A stretch of 64,000 nt of DNA, from contig CAAFWV010000041.1 in assembly GCA_900766815.1 (NCBI GenBank), positions 7,453 through 71,452 of the forward strand, in the 5' to 3' direction. Within the stretch, counting starts at the first letter, position 1. The number at the start of each line of letters is the position of its first letter. A program made the position numbers and the translations under genes. A model generated the notes under the pieces. The model was given only the letters and a program-made list of their open reading frames with translations, ran no database searches and was not told the origin of the DNA. Below are positions 7,946 through 15,682 of this stretch, piece by piece. This stretch comes from Lachnospiraceae bacterium. Its GTDB lineage: Bacteria > Bacillota > Clostridia > Lachnospirales > Lachnospiraceae.

Positions 7946-8003
7946 GCTTTATAAGCAAAAACTTATAAAAAGTAATGCACAAGTTAAGGAGGAGATGAGA
8001 ATT

Positions 8004-8918
8004 ATGAAAAAGAAATTGGTAAGTGTATTGCTAATTGTCACAATGCTGGCAGCAGTTCTTCCTGGTTGTGGTTCTGCTAAAGAAGCAACCCCTGCAGAAC
8101 CTGAAGCTGAAGCGGTTGAGGAGACAGCTGAAGAAGTAACCGAGGAAAGTGGAGAGAAGAAGGTTATCAGAGTTGCTCTTGAAGCTGCATATGCTCCGTT
8201 TAACTGGACACAGGTAGATGATTCCAACGGTGCATGCCCTATTGCAGGTACTAACGAATATGTAAACGGTTATGATGTATTGGTTACTAAGATGATATGT
8301 GAAACTCTGGGATATGATTATGAATTCTATAAGACAGACTGGGATGCACTTATTCTTGGACTTAATACAAACAAGTATGATGCACTAATCTGCGGAATGA
8401 ATATGACAGAGGAACGTAAGGAAAGCGTAGCCTTCACAACTCCTTATTACAGAACGACCAACTGTATTCTTGTAAGAAAGGATAATGAAAAATATGCAAG
8501 CTGTTCATCAATAGATGAGCTCGATGGTGCGACTGCAATTACACAGTTTAACAGTAACTGGGAGCCGCTTGTTCCTGAGATTCCCAATGTAAATGCTCTT
8601 CCAGGAACAACAACCACCAATGAAGTTGCTGCACAGGTTCTTGGTGGTAAGGCTGATGTCGGAATTCTTGATGATGCAACTGCAGCAGTAATCTGTATGT
8701 CTAATGAAGAGCTTACATACTATATGTTCGATGAAGGAAAGGGATTCTCAACTGACGGCCAGGATTCGGACTATATGGGTATTGCTGTTCGACTTGAGGA
8801 TACAGAGCTTCTTAATGATATCAACAGAGCACTTGAGGAAAATGGATTTGATGCTGCAAAGCAGAAAGAATTCATGGATCAGGCTCTTGCAGTTCTTCCT
8901 CAGTCAGAACTTGAGTAA
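8004..8918 (+). CDS. Amino-acid ABC transporter substrate-binding lipoprotein
   Basis: The protein has a signal peptide ending in lipobox VLPGC and an acidic linker of about 35 residues. A family 3 solute-binding domain follows (about residues 50-304), containing VALEAAYAPFNW, GYDVLVTKMI and GMNMTEERKESVAF. It should capture a polar amino acid outside the cell and hand it to the permease/ATPase pair that follows. ATG 8004 is chosen because AAGGAGG (7987-7993) lies about 10 bases upstream; in-frame codons further upstream fall in the leader terminator. The downstream catabolic genes suggest a diamino, sulfur or D-amino acid ligand, but this cannot be read from the sequence. Confidence 0.88.
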   Translation: MKKKLVSVLLIVTMLAAVLPGCGSAKEATPAEPEAEAVEETAEEVTEESGEKKVIRVALEAAYAPFNWTQVDDSNGACPIAGTNEYVNGYDVLVTKMICETLGYDYEFYKTDWDALILGLNTNKYDALICGMNMTEERKESVAFTTPYYRTTNCILVRKDNEKYASCSSIDELDGATAITQFNSNWEPLVPEIPNVNALPGTTTTNEVAAQVLGGKADVGILDDATAAVICMSNEELTYYMFDEGKGFSTDGQDSDYMGIAVRLEDTELLNDINRALEENGFDAAKQKEFMDQALAVLPQSELE

Positions 8919-8966
8919 GTAGCTTATATACTATGGGAAATATGTTGTACTATTCATCCATATATA

Positions 8967-8998
8967 GGATTGGGAGAGGAGATGCTCCTCCCCAATCC
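8967..8998 (+). other. Intercistronic mRNA hairpin after binding-protein gene
   Basis: GGATTGGG plus GAGGAG pairs with CTCCTC plus CCCAATCC around an ATG loop, 14 bp with one bulged A. No T tract follows. Such hairpins commonly protect the binding-protein mRNA segment and give it excess over the permease, which is the likely role here. Confidence 0.65.
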
Positions 8999-9012
8999 GA
9001 CATTAAAATGAG

Positions 9013-9765
9013 GTGATGAATTTGTTTTTTGAATGGTTAATTAGATTACTAAATGAGTTCTGGCCATTATTTGTAAGCGGAACCATAACAACAATTGAGA
9101 TTACATTATTTGGTACCGTCATAGGATATCTTATCGGATTCTTAGTAGGAATAATTGAATCCACACCATCCTCGACGGGGAAAATGTCAGTCAAGGGCGC
9201 TTTTACCGCTGCACTTAAACTGGTATGCAAAGGATATGTGTTGCTGTTTAGAGGTACGCCAATGATCGTTCAGGCCATGGTTATTTATTATGGCAGTTTG
9301 CAGGCTTTCAATATTGATTTGAATTCCTTCGTTGCTGCGGTCATTGTCGTGAGTCTGAATACCGGTGCTTATATGGCTGAGACGGTAAGGGGAGGCATAT
9401 GTTCCATTGATCCGGGTCAGACCGAAGGAGCCAAGGCACTTGGAATGTCGCATGTAACAACCATGATGACGGTGATTCTGCCCCAGGCCTTCAGAAATAT
9501 TCTTCCGCAGATGGGCAATAATTTTATAGCCAATATCAAAGATACCTCTGTGCTGAATATTATTTCTGTATCTGAATTGTTCTTTACAACCAAAACGGTT
9601 GCAGGTTCGTATTATAAATATTTTGAAGCGTATACGATTACTGCAATCATATATCTTGTGCTGACAATCGTATTTAATTATATTTTTGGTTTGGTAGAGA
9701 AATGGTGCACACCTGCCAAAGACTATGAACTTGTTGATGTGGACGAATACGAAAGGGGGCTTTAG
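9013..9765 (+). CDS. Amino-acid ABC transporter permease
   Basis: A His/Glu/Gln/Arg/opine-family permease of about 250 residues with five or so membrane helices. The EAA loop for ATPase contact is visible as [28 protein letters not shown]. The start is ambiguous: GTG 9013, ATG 9016 or TTG 9022 are all in frame. The sequence GAGGTGAT (9010-9017) matches the 16S anti-Shine-Dalgarno and sits over the first two, so TTG 9022 has the most normal spacing. It follows the binding protein after a 94-base gap holding a strong hairpin, and ends two bases before the ATPase gene. The transporter has one permease gene, so it probably works as a homodimer. Confidence 0.88.
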   Translation: MMNLFFEWLIRLLNEFWPLFVSGTITTIEITLFGTVIGYLIGFLVGIIESTPSSTGKMSVKGAFTAALKLVCKGYVLLFRGTPMIVQAMVIYYGSLQAFNIDLNSFVAAVIVVSLNTGAYMAETVRGGICSIDPGQTEGAKALGMSHVTTMMTVILPQAFRNILPQMGNNFIANIKDTSVLNIISVSELFFTTKTVAGSYYKYFEAYTITAIIYLVLTIVFNYIFGLVEKWCTPAKDYELVDVDEYERGL

Positions 9766-9767
9766 GG

Positions 9768-10550
9768 ATGAATGTAGTAAATGATGAAGTATTATTCCGC
9801 GAGACTAATCCCAGGGCACCGGTAATTAAGGTGGAGCATTTGGCTAAGTCGTTTGGTAATCATGAGATACTGAAGGACATCAATATTGAGATTATGGCCA
9901 ATGAGGTTATCTGTATTATTGGTTCATCCGGTTCCGGAAAGTCTACTCTGCTTAGGTGTATCAACAAGCTTGAAACGGCCAGTGCGGGTAATATATGGTT
10001 CCATGAATATGTTGTTCTGAATGAAAAGAAAGAATTGGAAGAGTACAGTGCCAAGGTTGGTATGGTATTCCAGTCATTCAACCTTTTCAATAATATGACG
10101 GTTATGGATAACTGTACAATTGCCTTAAGAAAGGTTCAGCATATTGATAAGAAAACTGCCAGACGAAGAGCCTTCAAGTATCTTAAGAAAGTTGGAATGG
10201 CTGCATATGTTAATGCCAAGCCGCCACAGCTTTCGGGCGGCCAAAAACAAAGGGTAGCTATAGCAAGGGCGTTGGCTATGGAGCCGGAGGTGTTATTGTT
10301 TGATGAGCCGACGAGTGCACTTGATCCGGAGATGGTAGGCGAAGTCCTGGCTGTTATGAAGCAGTTGGCCAAAGAGGGAATGACAATGGTTGTTGTAACC
10401 CACGAAATGGATTTTGCAAGAGATATTTCCACCAGGACAATTTTTATGGATCAGGGTGTAATTGCTGAGGATGATACTCCGGATGTAATTTTCAACAACC
10501 CTAAGAACCCCAGAACCAAGGAATTCTTAAGCAGATTCTTTGAAGATTGA
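9768..10550 (+). CDS. Amino-acid ABC transporter ATP-binding protein
   Basis: A 260-residue ATPase of the polar amino-acid (GlnQ/HisP) class. Visible motifs are Walker [10 protein letters not shown], the Q loop in MVFQSFNLF, signature LSGGQKQR, Walker [13 protein letters not shown] and the switch His in VVTHEMDF. An unusual N-terminal extension of about 20 residues ([17 protein letters not shown]) precedes the usual beginning. It powers import through the permease immediately upstream (2-base gap) from the cytoplasmic face. All three importer parts are therefore present and co-transcribed with two PLP enzymes downstream. Confidence 0.9.
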   Translation: MNVVNDEVLFRETNPRAPVIKVEHLAKSFGNHEILKDINIEIMANEVICIIGSSGSGKSTLLRCINKLETASAGNIWFHEYVVLNEKKELEEYSAKVGMVFQSFNLFNNMTVMDNCTIALRKVQHIDKKTARRRAFKYLKKVGMAAYVNAKPPQLSGGQKQRVAIARALAMEPEVLLFDEPTSALDPEMVGEVLAVMKQLAKEGMTMVVVTHEMDFARDISTRTIFMDQGVIAEDDTPDVIFNNPKNPRTKEFLSRFFED

Positions 10551-10584
10551 TTTGACTGACACAGATTTATGAAAACGGAGATGT

Positions 10585-11970
10585 ATGCATATGAAGATAC
10601 AGGATGTACCGAGATTGGATATTGATTGTGGCGTTTTAACTATGGATGGGGTCGATTTGGTATCCCTTGCCAGGGAATACGGAACTCCTCTATATGTCGG
10701 ATCTGAGAAGAGAATAGAGGAGAATGTCAATGAGGTTATCTCTTCGTTCAGAAAATATCATCAGAACACAACGGTTCACTATGCTGCAAAGGCTGAGACA
10801 AGTATTGCGACACTGCAGATTGTTAAGAATGCGAGCGGAAGTCTGGAGGTTAATTCCGGAGGAGAACTGTATAAAGGATTACATGCCGGATTCAGCGGAA
10901 GCGAGATAGTATTTAACGGTGTTGCAAAGAGTGAAAAAGAAATTGAGATGGCTGTAGAATGTGGTGTCAAATCGATAAATGTCGACTCATTATTTGAACT
11001 TACCAGGATTGCCGGAATTGCACATAAACTTGGCAAAAGAGCCAATGTGATTCTGAGAATTGTTCCGGATGTTGCCAGTAATGTGGCAAAAGGAGTAGAG
11101 ACAGGTACGCATGAATGCAAATTTGGTACCATGCTTGATGAAGTTCCGGACATGATAGTATTTGCGCTTAAGAACAGTGATGATATTAATCTTAAGGGAT
11201 ATCATTTCCATATCGGAACTCAGACGTATAATCTTCAGACCTTTGTGGATTCTTTTGGCGTGTTACTTGATTTTAGTAAGGACATGGAGCGCAAATTGGA
11301 TTACCGGCCTGAAATACTTGATATTGGTGGAGGTTTGCCGATACCTTACTTTATTGATTCCACAGCCAGCCAGTATATGGCACCAAATCTGTATCTTATG
11401 CTTCGAGGAGTGCTTACCACGGAAGAAATAGCAAAAGCAGTTGTTGATAAACTGCATGAATATGGTGATATGTATACCGGGTGTGAGCTTATTCTCGAGC
11501 CGGGAAGAAAAATCGTGGGAGATGCATTTACCATGATAAGCAGGGTTGAGAATAAGAAGACAAGAAAACAGACTGCAGAGGATTGGATTATGCTGGATGC
11601 CGGATTAAATGTTATGTCAGAGGTTAAGACATATCATTGGTATTTCCCAATGGTGTGTGCAAACAAGATTAGCGAACCCCATATTAAGCCTTATAAAATA
11701 GCCGGTCCGCTATGTGAGTCCGGAGATGTATGGATGGATTATGATACGCATAAGGATCTTCCGGATTACAGACTGATGCCTGAGAGCATTGATGTCGGTG
11801 ACTACGTGGCAATGCTTGAAACCGGTGCGTATGGAACATCCATGATGAACCGATATAACGGAAGACCTATGGCCGGAACTGTAATTATCAGAAAAGACGG
11901 CAGCACATTTGTTGCAAGAAAACCGGAAGAATACTCCGATTTGTTAGTTGGAGAGAGTGATTTGGTATGA
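10585..11970 (+). CDS. Diaminopimelate-decarboxylase-like PLP enzyme
   Basis: A fold-type III decarboxylase of 461 residues. The PLP lysine lies in YAAKAET. HFHIGTQT, the glycine cluster DIGGGLPIP, EPGRKIVGDA, GPLCESGDVW and GAYGTSM match the LysA layout, including the CESGD segment that brings the second-subunit Cys into the active site. LysA acts on the D-centre of meso-diaminopimelate; relatives act on carboxynorspermidine, ornithine, arginine or citryl-diaminopropionate. It is longer than a typical LysA and sits between an importer and diaminopropionate ammonia-lyase, so a catabolic, non-DAP substrate is plausible. ATG 10585 or 10591 may be the start. It overlaps the next gene by ATGA. 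Confidence 0.75.
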   Translation: MHMKIQDVPRLDIDCGVLTMDGVDLVSLAREYGTPLYVGSEKRIEENVNEVISSFRKYHQNTTVHYAAKAETSIATLQIVKNASGSLEVNSGGELYKGLHAGFSGSEIVFNGVAKSEKEIEMAVECGVKSINVDSLFELTRIAGIAHKLGKRANVILRIVPDVASNVAKGVETGTHECKFGTMLDEVPDMIVFALKNSDDINLKGYHFHIGTQTYNLQTFVDSFGVLLDFSKDMERKLDYRPEILDIGGGLPIPYFIDSTASQYMAPNLYLMLRGVLTTEEIAKAVVDKLHEYGDMYTGCELILEPGRKIVGDAFTMISRVENKKTRKQTAEDWIMLDAGLNVMSEVKTYHWYFPMVCANKISEPHIKPYKIAGPLCESGDVWMDYDTHKDLPDYRLMPESIDVGDYVAMLETGAYGTSMMNRYNGRPMAGTVIIRKDGSTFVARKPEEYSDLLVGESDLV

Positions 11971-13112
11971 TTAGATTAGTAGAGAACAGATTCAGGGTGC
12001 CGAAAACCAAGGTATGTCCTACAAATGGTTTCGATACGGATACAGCGATTAAGGTACTTAAATTCCATCGGGATATGCCGCAATATAAGTCAACTCCGCT
12101 TTGGCATATGGATAATCTGTCAAAATATGTTGGTGTAAAGGCCATATATGTTAAGGACGAATCTTTCAGGTTCGGCCTTAATTCATTTAAGGCACTGGGT
12201 GGGAGCTATGCAATAGGTTCATATTTGAATGAACATGGTAATTCTACATCCGTAACCTTTATTTCCGCAACGGATGGAAATCATGGCAGGGGAGTGGCCT
12301 GGATGGCAAAGAATACAGGAAACGAAGCCATTATTCTGCTGCCAAAAGGAAGCGCCCTTTCAAGACTTGAGCATATTCGCTCGCTGGGAGCCAGGGCCTT
12401 TATCACAGATCTTAACTATGATGATACAGTTTTGCTTGCAAGGAAACTTGCTGAGGAAAATGGCTGGATCATTGTTCAGGATACTGCATGGGAAGGGTAT
12501 GAAGAGATACCGGTGAGAATCATGCAGGGATATATGACAATGGCTTATGAAAGTGTGATGTCACTTAATGGGATAGTTCCAACGCATGTATTTGTTCAGG
12601 CCGGAGTCGGAGCACTTGCCGGAGCCGTTATTGGATTCTTAGCTAATATATATACGGAAAGAATGCCGCTAATATCTATCGTTGAGGCACAGGCTGCCGA
12701 CTGTATATTCAGATCTATCGAAACTTCGAAAGGAGAATCCGTTAGGGTAGATGGTGACCTTCGAACCATTATGGCAGGTCTGGCTTGTGGCGAACCAAAT
12801 CCAATCGGATATGAGATTATTAAGACGAATGCGGATTTTCTTCTCAGTATTTCCGATGATGTTGCAGCCAGAGGTATGAGAATTCTTGCTAATCCTGTTG
12901 GAAATGATGAACGAATAATTGCAGGAGAAAGTGGAGCGGCAGGCTTCGGTGCATTAATGGATATTCTGCGATTTGAAGAATATGCCAAGCTCCGTAAGTT
13001 ACTGAATCTTAATGAGGATTCAGTGATTCTTGTGTTTAACACGGAAGGAGATACAGATGAGAACGGTTACAGAAAAATAGTGTGGGATGCCAATGAAGAT
13101 TTAAGCCAATAA
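11967..13112 (+). CDS. dpaL: 2,3-diaminopropionate ammonia-lyase
   Basis: The 381-residue protein matches the E. coli YgeX family throughout. The PLP lysine lies in FGLNSFKALGG. Also present are TDGNHGRGVAW, LPKGSALSR, QDTAWEGYEEIP, QAGVGALAG, IMAGLACGEPNPIGYEI and GNDERIIAGESGA. The known reaction is alpha,beta-elimination of D- or L-2,3-diaminopropionate to pyruvate and two ammonia; D-serine can also be used. Being co-translated with the decarboxylase (4-base overlap) and downstream of a dedicated importer, it probably performs the final step releasing carbon and nitrogen. No ygeW/ygeY genes typical of the E. coli locus are present. Confidence 0.9.
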   Translation: MIRLVENRFRVPKTKVCPTNGFDTDTAIKVLKFHRDMPQYKSTPLWHMDNLSKYVGVKAIYVKDESFRFGLNSFKALGGSYAIGSYLNEHGNSTSVTFISATDGNHGRGVAWMAKNTGNEAIILLPKGSALSRLEHIRSLGARAFITDLNYDDTVLLARKLAEENGWIIVQDTAWEGYEEIPVRIMQGYMTMAYESVMSLNGIVPTHVFVQAGVGALAGAVIGFLANIYTERMPLISIVEAQAADCIFRSIETSKGESVRVDGDLRTIMAGLACGEPNPIGYEIIKTNADFLLSISDDVAARGMRILANPVGNDERIIAGESGAAGFGALMDILRFEEYAKLRKLLNLNEDSVILVFNTEGDTDENGYRKIVWDANEDLSQ

Positions 13113-13156
13113 ATACGCAATTCTCCGATTCTGATACCATATTCTACGCTTAGGGG

Positions 13157-13184
13157 TTGTCAATCCGGGCACAAATATTACAAT
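13157..13184 (+). promoter_or_regulatory. Promoter of the XRE regulator gene
   Basis: TTGTCA (13157-13162), 16 bases, TACAAT (13179-13184). An inverted pair AGTATG (13188-13193)/CATACT (13219-13224) lies just downstream around the likely start and could be an autoregulatory site. Confidence 0.55.
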
Positions 13185-13245
13185 GTGAGTATGAAGTGCA
13201 TGCCTTCGGTAACCAACCCATACTAAGAATAAAGGAGAGGGGAAT

Positions 13246-13911
13246 ATGGATCAGATTAAGACAGGAAATTATATTGCCGGACTTCGCAAAGAGAAGAATA
13301 TGACTCAGAGAGAACTGGCAGAGAGAATCAATGTAAGTGACAAGACAATCTCTAAGTGGGAGACCGGTAAGAGTATGCCGGATCTTGACTGTATCGGTGC
13401 ATTGTGTGAGACGCTGGGAGTCAGTGTCAATGAGATTATTTCCGGAGAAAGCCTGTCCGCTGACGATTATTCCAGGAAAGCGGAGGAAACAATTATGACT
13501 TTGATGGAAGAAAATGAGAAGAATAAGAAAGGCAATATGACCATGACGGTAGTCGGAATAGTCATGCTCATTATTGCAATTATCATGCTGTTCTTCGGAG
13601 GCGGCAGCATGGGAATGGCAATATCACCTGCATTACTTATTGACTTACCCAGTCTGATACTGATTACTGTTATTATGACAGGATTGATTCTTGTTAGTGG
13701 AAAACGTGATAAAATTGCGGTGTTTGAGCTTATTGACAAGAGTGTCATATCTGTTGGAATCTTTGTGTGTCTCTTCACGGCTATTGTGATTCTGTCAAGA
13801 CTCGACGATCCGTCATCAATCGGACCGCATCTGGCAGTATGCATCTTAAGTTTGTTCTATGCAATAATACTTAAGCTTGCGGCAATAGCATATCTTGCCG
13901 CTAAGAATTAA
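13246..13911 (+). CDS. Membrane-anchored XRE-family transcriptional regulator
   Basis: Residues 1-65 are a Cro/C1-type helix-turn-helix (IAGLRKEKNMTQRELAERINVSDKTISKWETGKSMPDL). A linker follows, then four hydrophobic helices (about residues 98-220). Such proteins bind DNA while tethered to the membrane; the sensed signal is unknown for most. The gene has its own promoter and an AAAGGAGAGG ribosome site. It sits directly before an inverted-repeat promoter driving a polytopic membrane protein and an amylase, so local regulation of those genes is a reasonable inference, not shown. Confidence 0.85.
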   Translation: MDQIKTGNYIAGLRKEKNMTQRELAERINVSDKTISKWETGKSMPDLDCIGALCETLGVSVNEIISGESLSADDYSRKAEETIMTLMEENEKNKKGNMTMTVVGIVMLIIAIIMLFFGGGSMGMAISPALLIDLPSLILITVIMTGLILVSGKRDKIAVFELIDKSVISVGIFVCLFTAIVILSRLDDPSSIGPHLAVCILSLFYAIILKLAAIAYLAAKN

Positions 13912-13949
13912 TCAAATTGGCAATTGAGTGCATTATTTAACCAAAACAA

Positions 13950-13986
13950 CGGATAAGTATGATATAATATTTCAAATACTTATCCG
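13950..13986 (+). promoter_or_regulatory. Inverted-repeat operator enclosing a TATAAT box
   Basis: CGGATAAGTAT (13950-13960) and ATACTTATCCG (13976-13986) form a perfect 11-bp inverted repeat separated by 15 bases. The -10 hexamer TATAAT (13963-13968) lies in the spacer. No good -35 is visible, as expected for an activator-dependent or repressor-controlled promoter. If transcribed from upstream, the same bases form a hairpin ending at the ribosome site of the next gene. Confidence 0.55.
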
Positions 13987-13996
13987 GAGAATTGAA

Positions 13997-15682
13997 ATGA
14001 GTAAGTTTAGAGCACTTTGGCAGGCAGAGGCTGTTAGTGTGTGGCGTCTGATTTATTCGGTCGCCTTCAGTATCATGCTTGTGCTTGCAAGGCATGTTGT
14101 ATATAACGGCGGGGATCTCACCTCAACCTATGTATCGGATTTCTCGCCCTTGGACCTTCTTTATTTTGTTCTATTCTTACCGATAGTCTATCTTGTATTA
14201 ACCCTGCTGGCTGTCGTTGTTAATATGACAGCAGCAGGTTTTTTTGTTGCACCGGGAACTCATCCGGCGCGTCTCTTCGTCGTATTAACGGCTTTCTTCA
14301 TGATTCTGTGGATTCCATATCTCATGACCTACTGGCCGGGCGGCATCTACTCAGATACGGTGGATTCCATACAGACAGCCATGGGTAATGCGGAATGGGA
14401 CAATCATAATCCGATTCTCTATACATTTATCTGGAGGCTCGTTTTCTTAGTCACGGGCTATTTTAACGGAAACGGAGAATATCCCGGACTTAAATTCTTC
14501 ACGGTATTCCAGATGCTTCTCGTTGCAGGAATAATGGCTTACTTCATCGCTTGGTGCGTGCGCCGCGGCGTTCACAGAGCCTTCGTAGCTCTGATTATTG
14601 TCTATACCGCGCTCTGTCCGCTCTACCCCTTCTATGGCATCTCGCTTTGGAAGGACACAATCTTCAGTGTTGTAATGTTTGGCTTCAGCCTCTTTCTGTT
14701 TGGGCGTATTGCGTGCAATGATGATATGAAGACGGTTGATTATGTCCTGTATGGTTTGCTCCTTCTGCTTGTGATTTTCTTAAGGAACAACGGTATCTAC
14801 ATCGCTGCCTTCACTGCACTTATTGCCTTCCTTATTCTTAGGAAGCAATTTAGGGCAAAAGCGCGAAGACTGGGTATCATCTCCCTCGCAGTGATTATTG
14901 TTTCGTTTATCGTTCAGGGACCTGTATATGATTCACTCGGGTTTAATTCCATTAAGAAAGGGGAGAGCCTGGGTATACCGCTTCAGCAGACGGCATATAT
15001 TATTGCATCGGGCGGTGTAATAGAAGATGAGGCTTATGAGGTGCTTGACGAAATCATGCCCATGTATAACTGGATTACGAAGTATGATCCGGTTGTGGCT
15101 GATACAATTAAGTTCGATCCAAGCTTCAATAAGACATATTTTAATATGAAGACGGGGGATTTTGTTAAGGCATACCTTACGCTTATTAAGGATAATCCAA
15201 TACCGGCATTAAAGGGATATATGCTTGCAACCATGGGCTTCTGGGACGCTACTAAGTCGTCATCCATTGCCTATATCTGTAATACACATTTTGGTAATGC
15301 GACCTTCTTCATGACGGATTATTTCGAATATTATATGGGATGGTCGTTTAAGAACCTAGTGGAGCCGAAGCATTACTTAAGCTCAGGACTGATGGTATGG
15401 TTTATGCTGTTAACTCTTGTTGCCGTGCTGTCAAAACGAAGCTACAGGCTTATTATTCCGATACTGCCTACTATTGGACTTTGGCTTACATTGATGATTG
15501 CGACACCTGTGTCGTTCTCGTTCAGGTATGTATATTCGATATTCCTATGCATACCTTTATATATTTTGATAATACTCAGTTCTCGCGCTTTTTCGGCAGG
15601 AGAGTCTACCGGTGATGCAGAGTCGACCGGAAGGGACACCTTCGCACAAAAGGCAGAGGCTGTGACAGAGGAGGATAAATAA
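13997..15682 (+). CDS. Polytopic membrane protein, DUF6020-like
   Basis: About 561 residues with roughly 12 to 14 hydrophobic helices. The first loop carries YWPGGIYSDTVDSI and a W-D-N-H-N-P string. These resemble DUF6020 and the broader GT-C glycosyltransferase style, in which acidic residues in the first outer loop are catalytic. I recognise no firm substrate. The in-frame GTG at 13928 would read through the inverted-repeat promoter, so ATG 13997 with CCGGAG upstream is preferred. The stop codon abuts the ATG of the GH13 amylase gene, making a tightly coupled pair. A role in making or exporting a glycan is inference. Confidence 0.7.
   Translation: MSKFRALWQAEAVSVWRLIYSVAFSIMLVLARHVVYNGGDLTSTYVSDFSPLDLLYFVLFLPIVYLVLTLLAVVVNMTAAGFFVAPGTHPARLFVVLTAFFMILWIPYLMTYWPGGIYSDTVDSIQTAMGNAEWDNHNPILYTFIWRLVFLVTGYFNGNGEYPGLKFFTVFQMLLVAGIMAYFIAWCVRRGVHRAFVALIIVYTALCPLYPFYGISLWKDTIFSVVMFGFSLFLFGRIACNDDMKTVDYVLYGLLLLLVIFLRNNGIYIAAFTALIAFLILRKQFRAKARRLGIISLAVIIVSFIVQGPVYDSLGFNSIKKGESLGIPLQQTAYIIASGGVIEDEAYEVLDEIMPMYNWITKYDPVVADTIKFDPSFNKTYFNMKTGDFVKAYLTLIKDNPIPALKGYMLATMGFWDATKSSSIAYICNTHFGNATFFMTDYFEYYMGWSFKNLVEPKHYLSSGLMVWFMLLTLVAVLSKRSYRLIIPILPTIGLWLTLMIATPVSFSFRYVYSIFLCIPLYILIILSSRAFSAGESTGDAESTGRDTFAQKAEAVTEEDK

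Noticed and set aside
7897..7968. 23-codon leader ORF (MSNNKRQQS...) before the importer operon
   Set aside because: Its ATG overlaps the -10 box of the only good promoter, so it would not be in the transcript, and no ribosome site precedes it.
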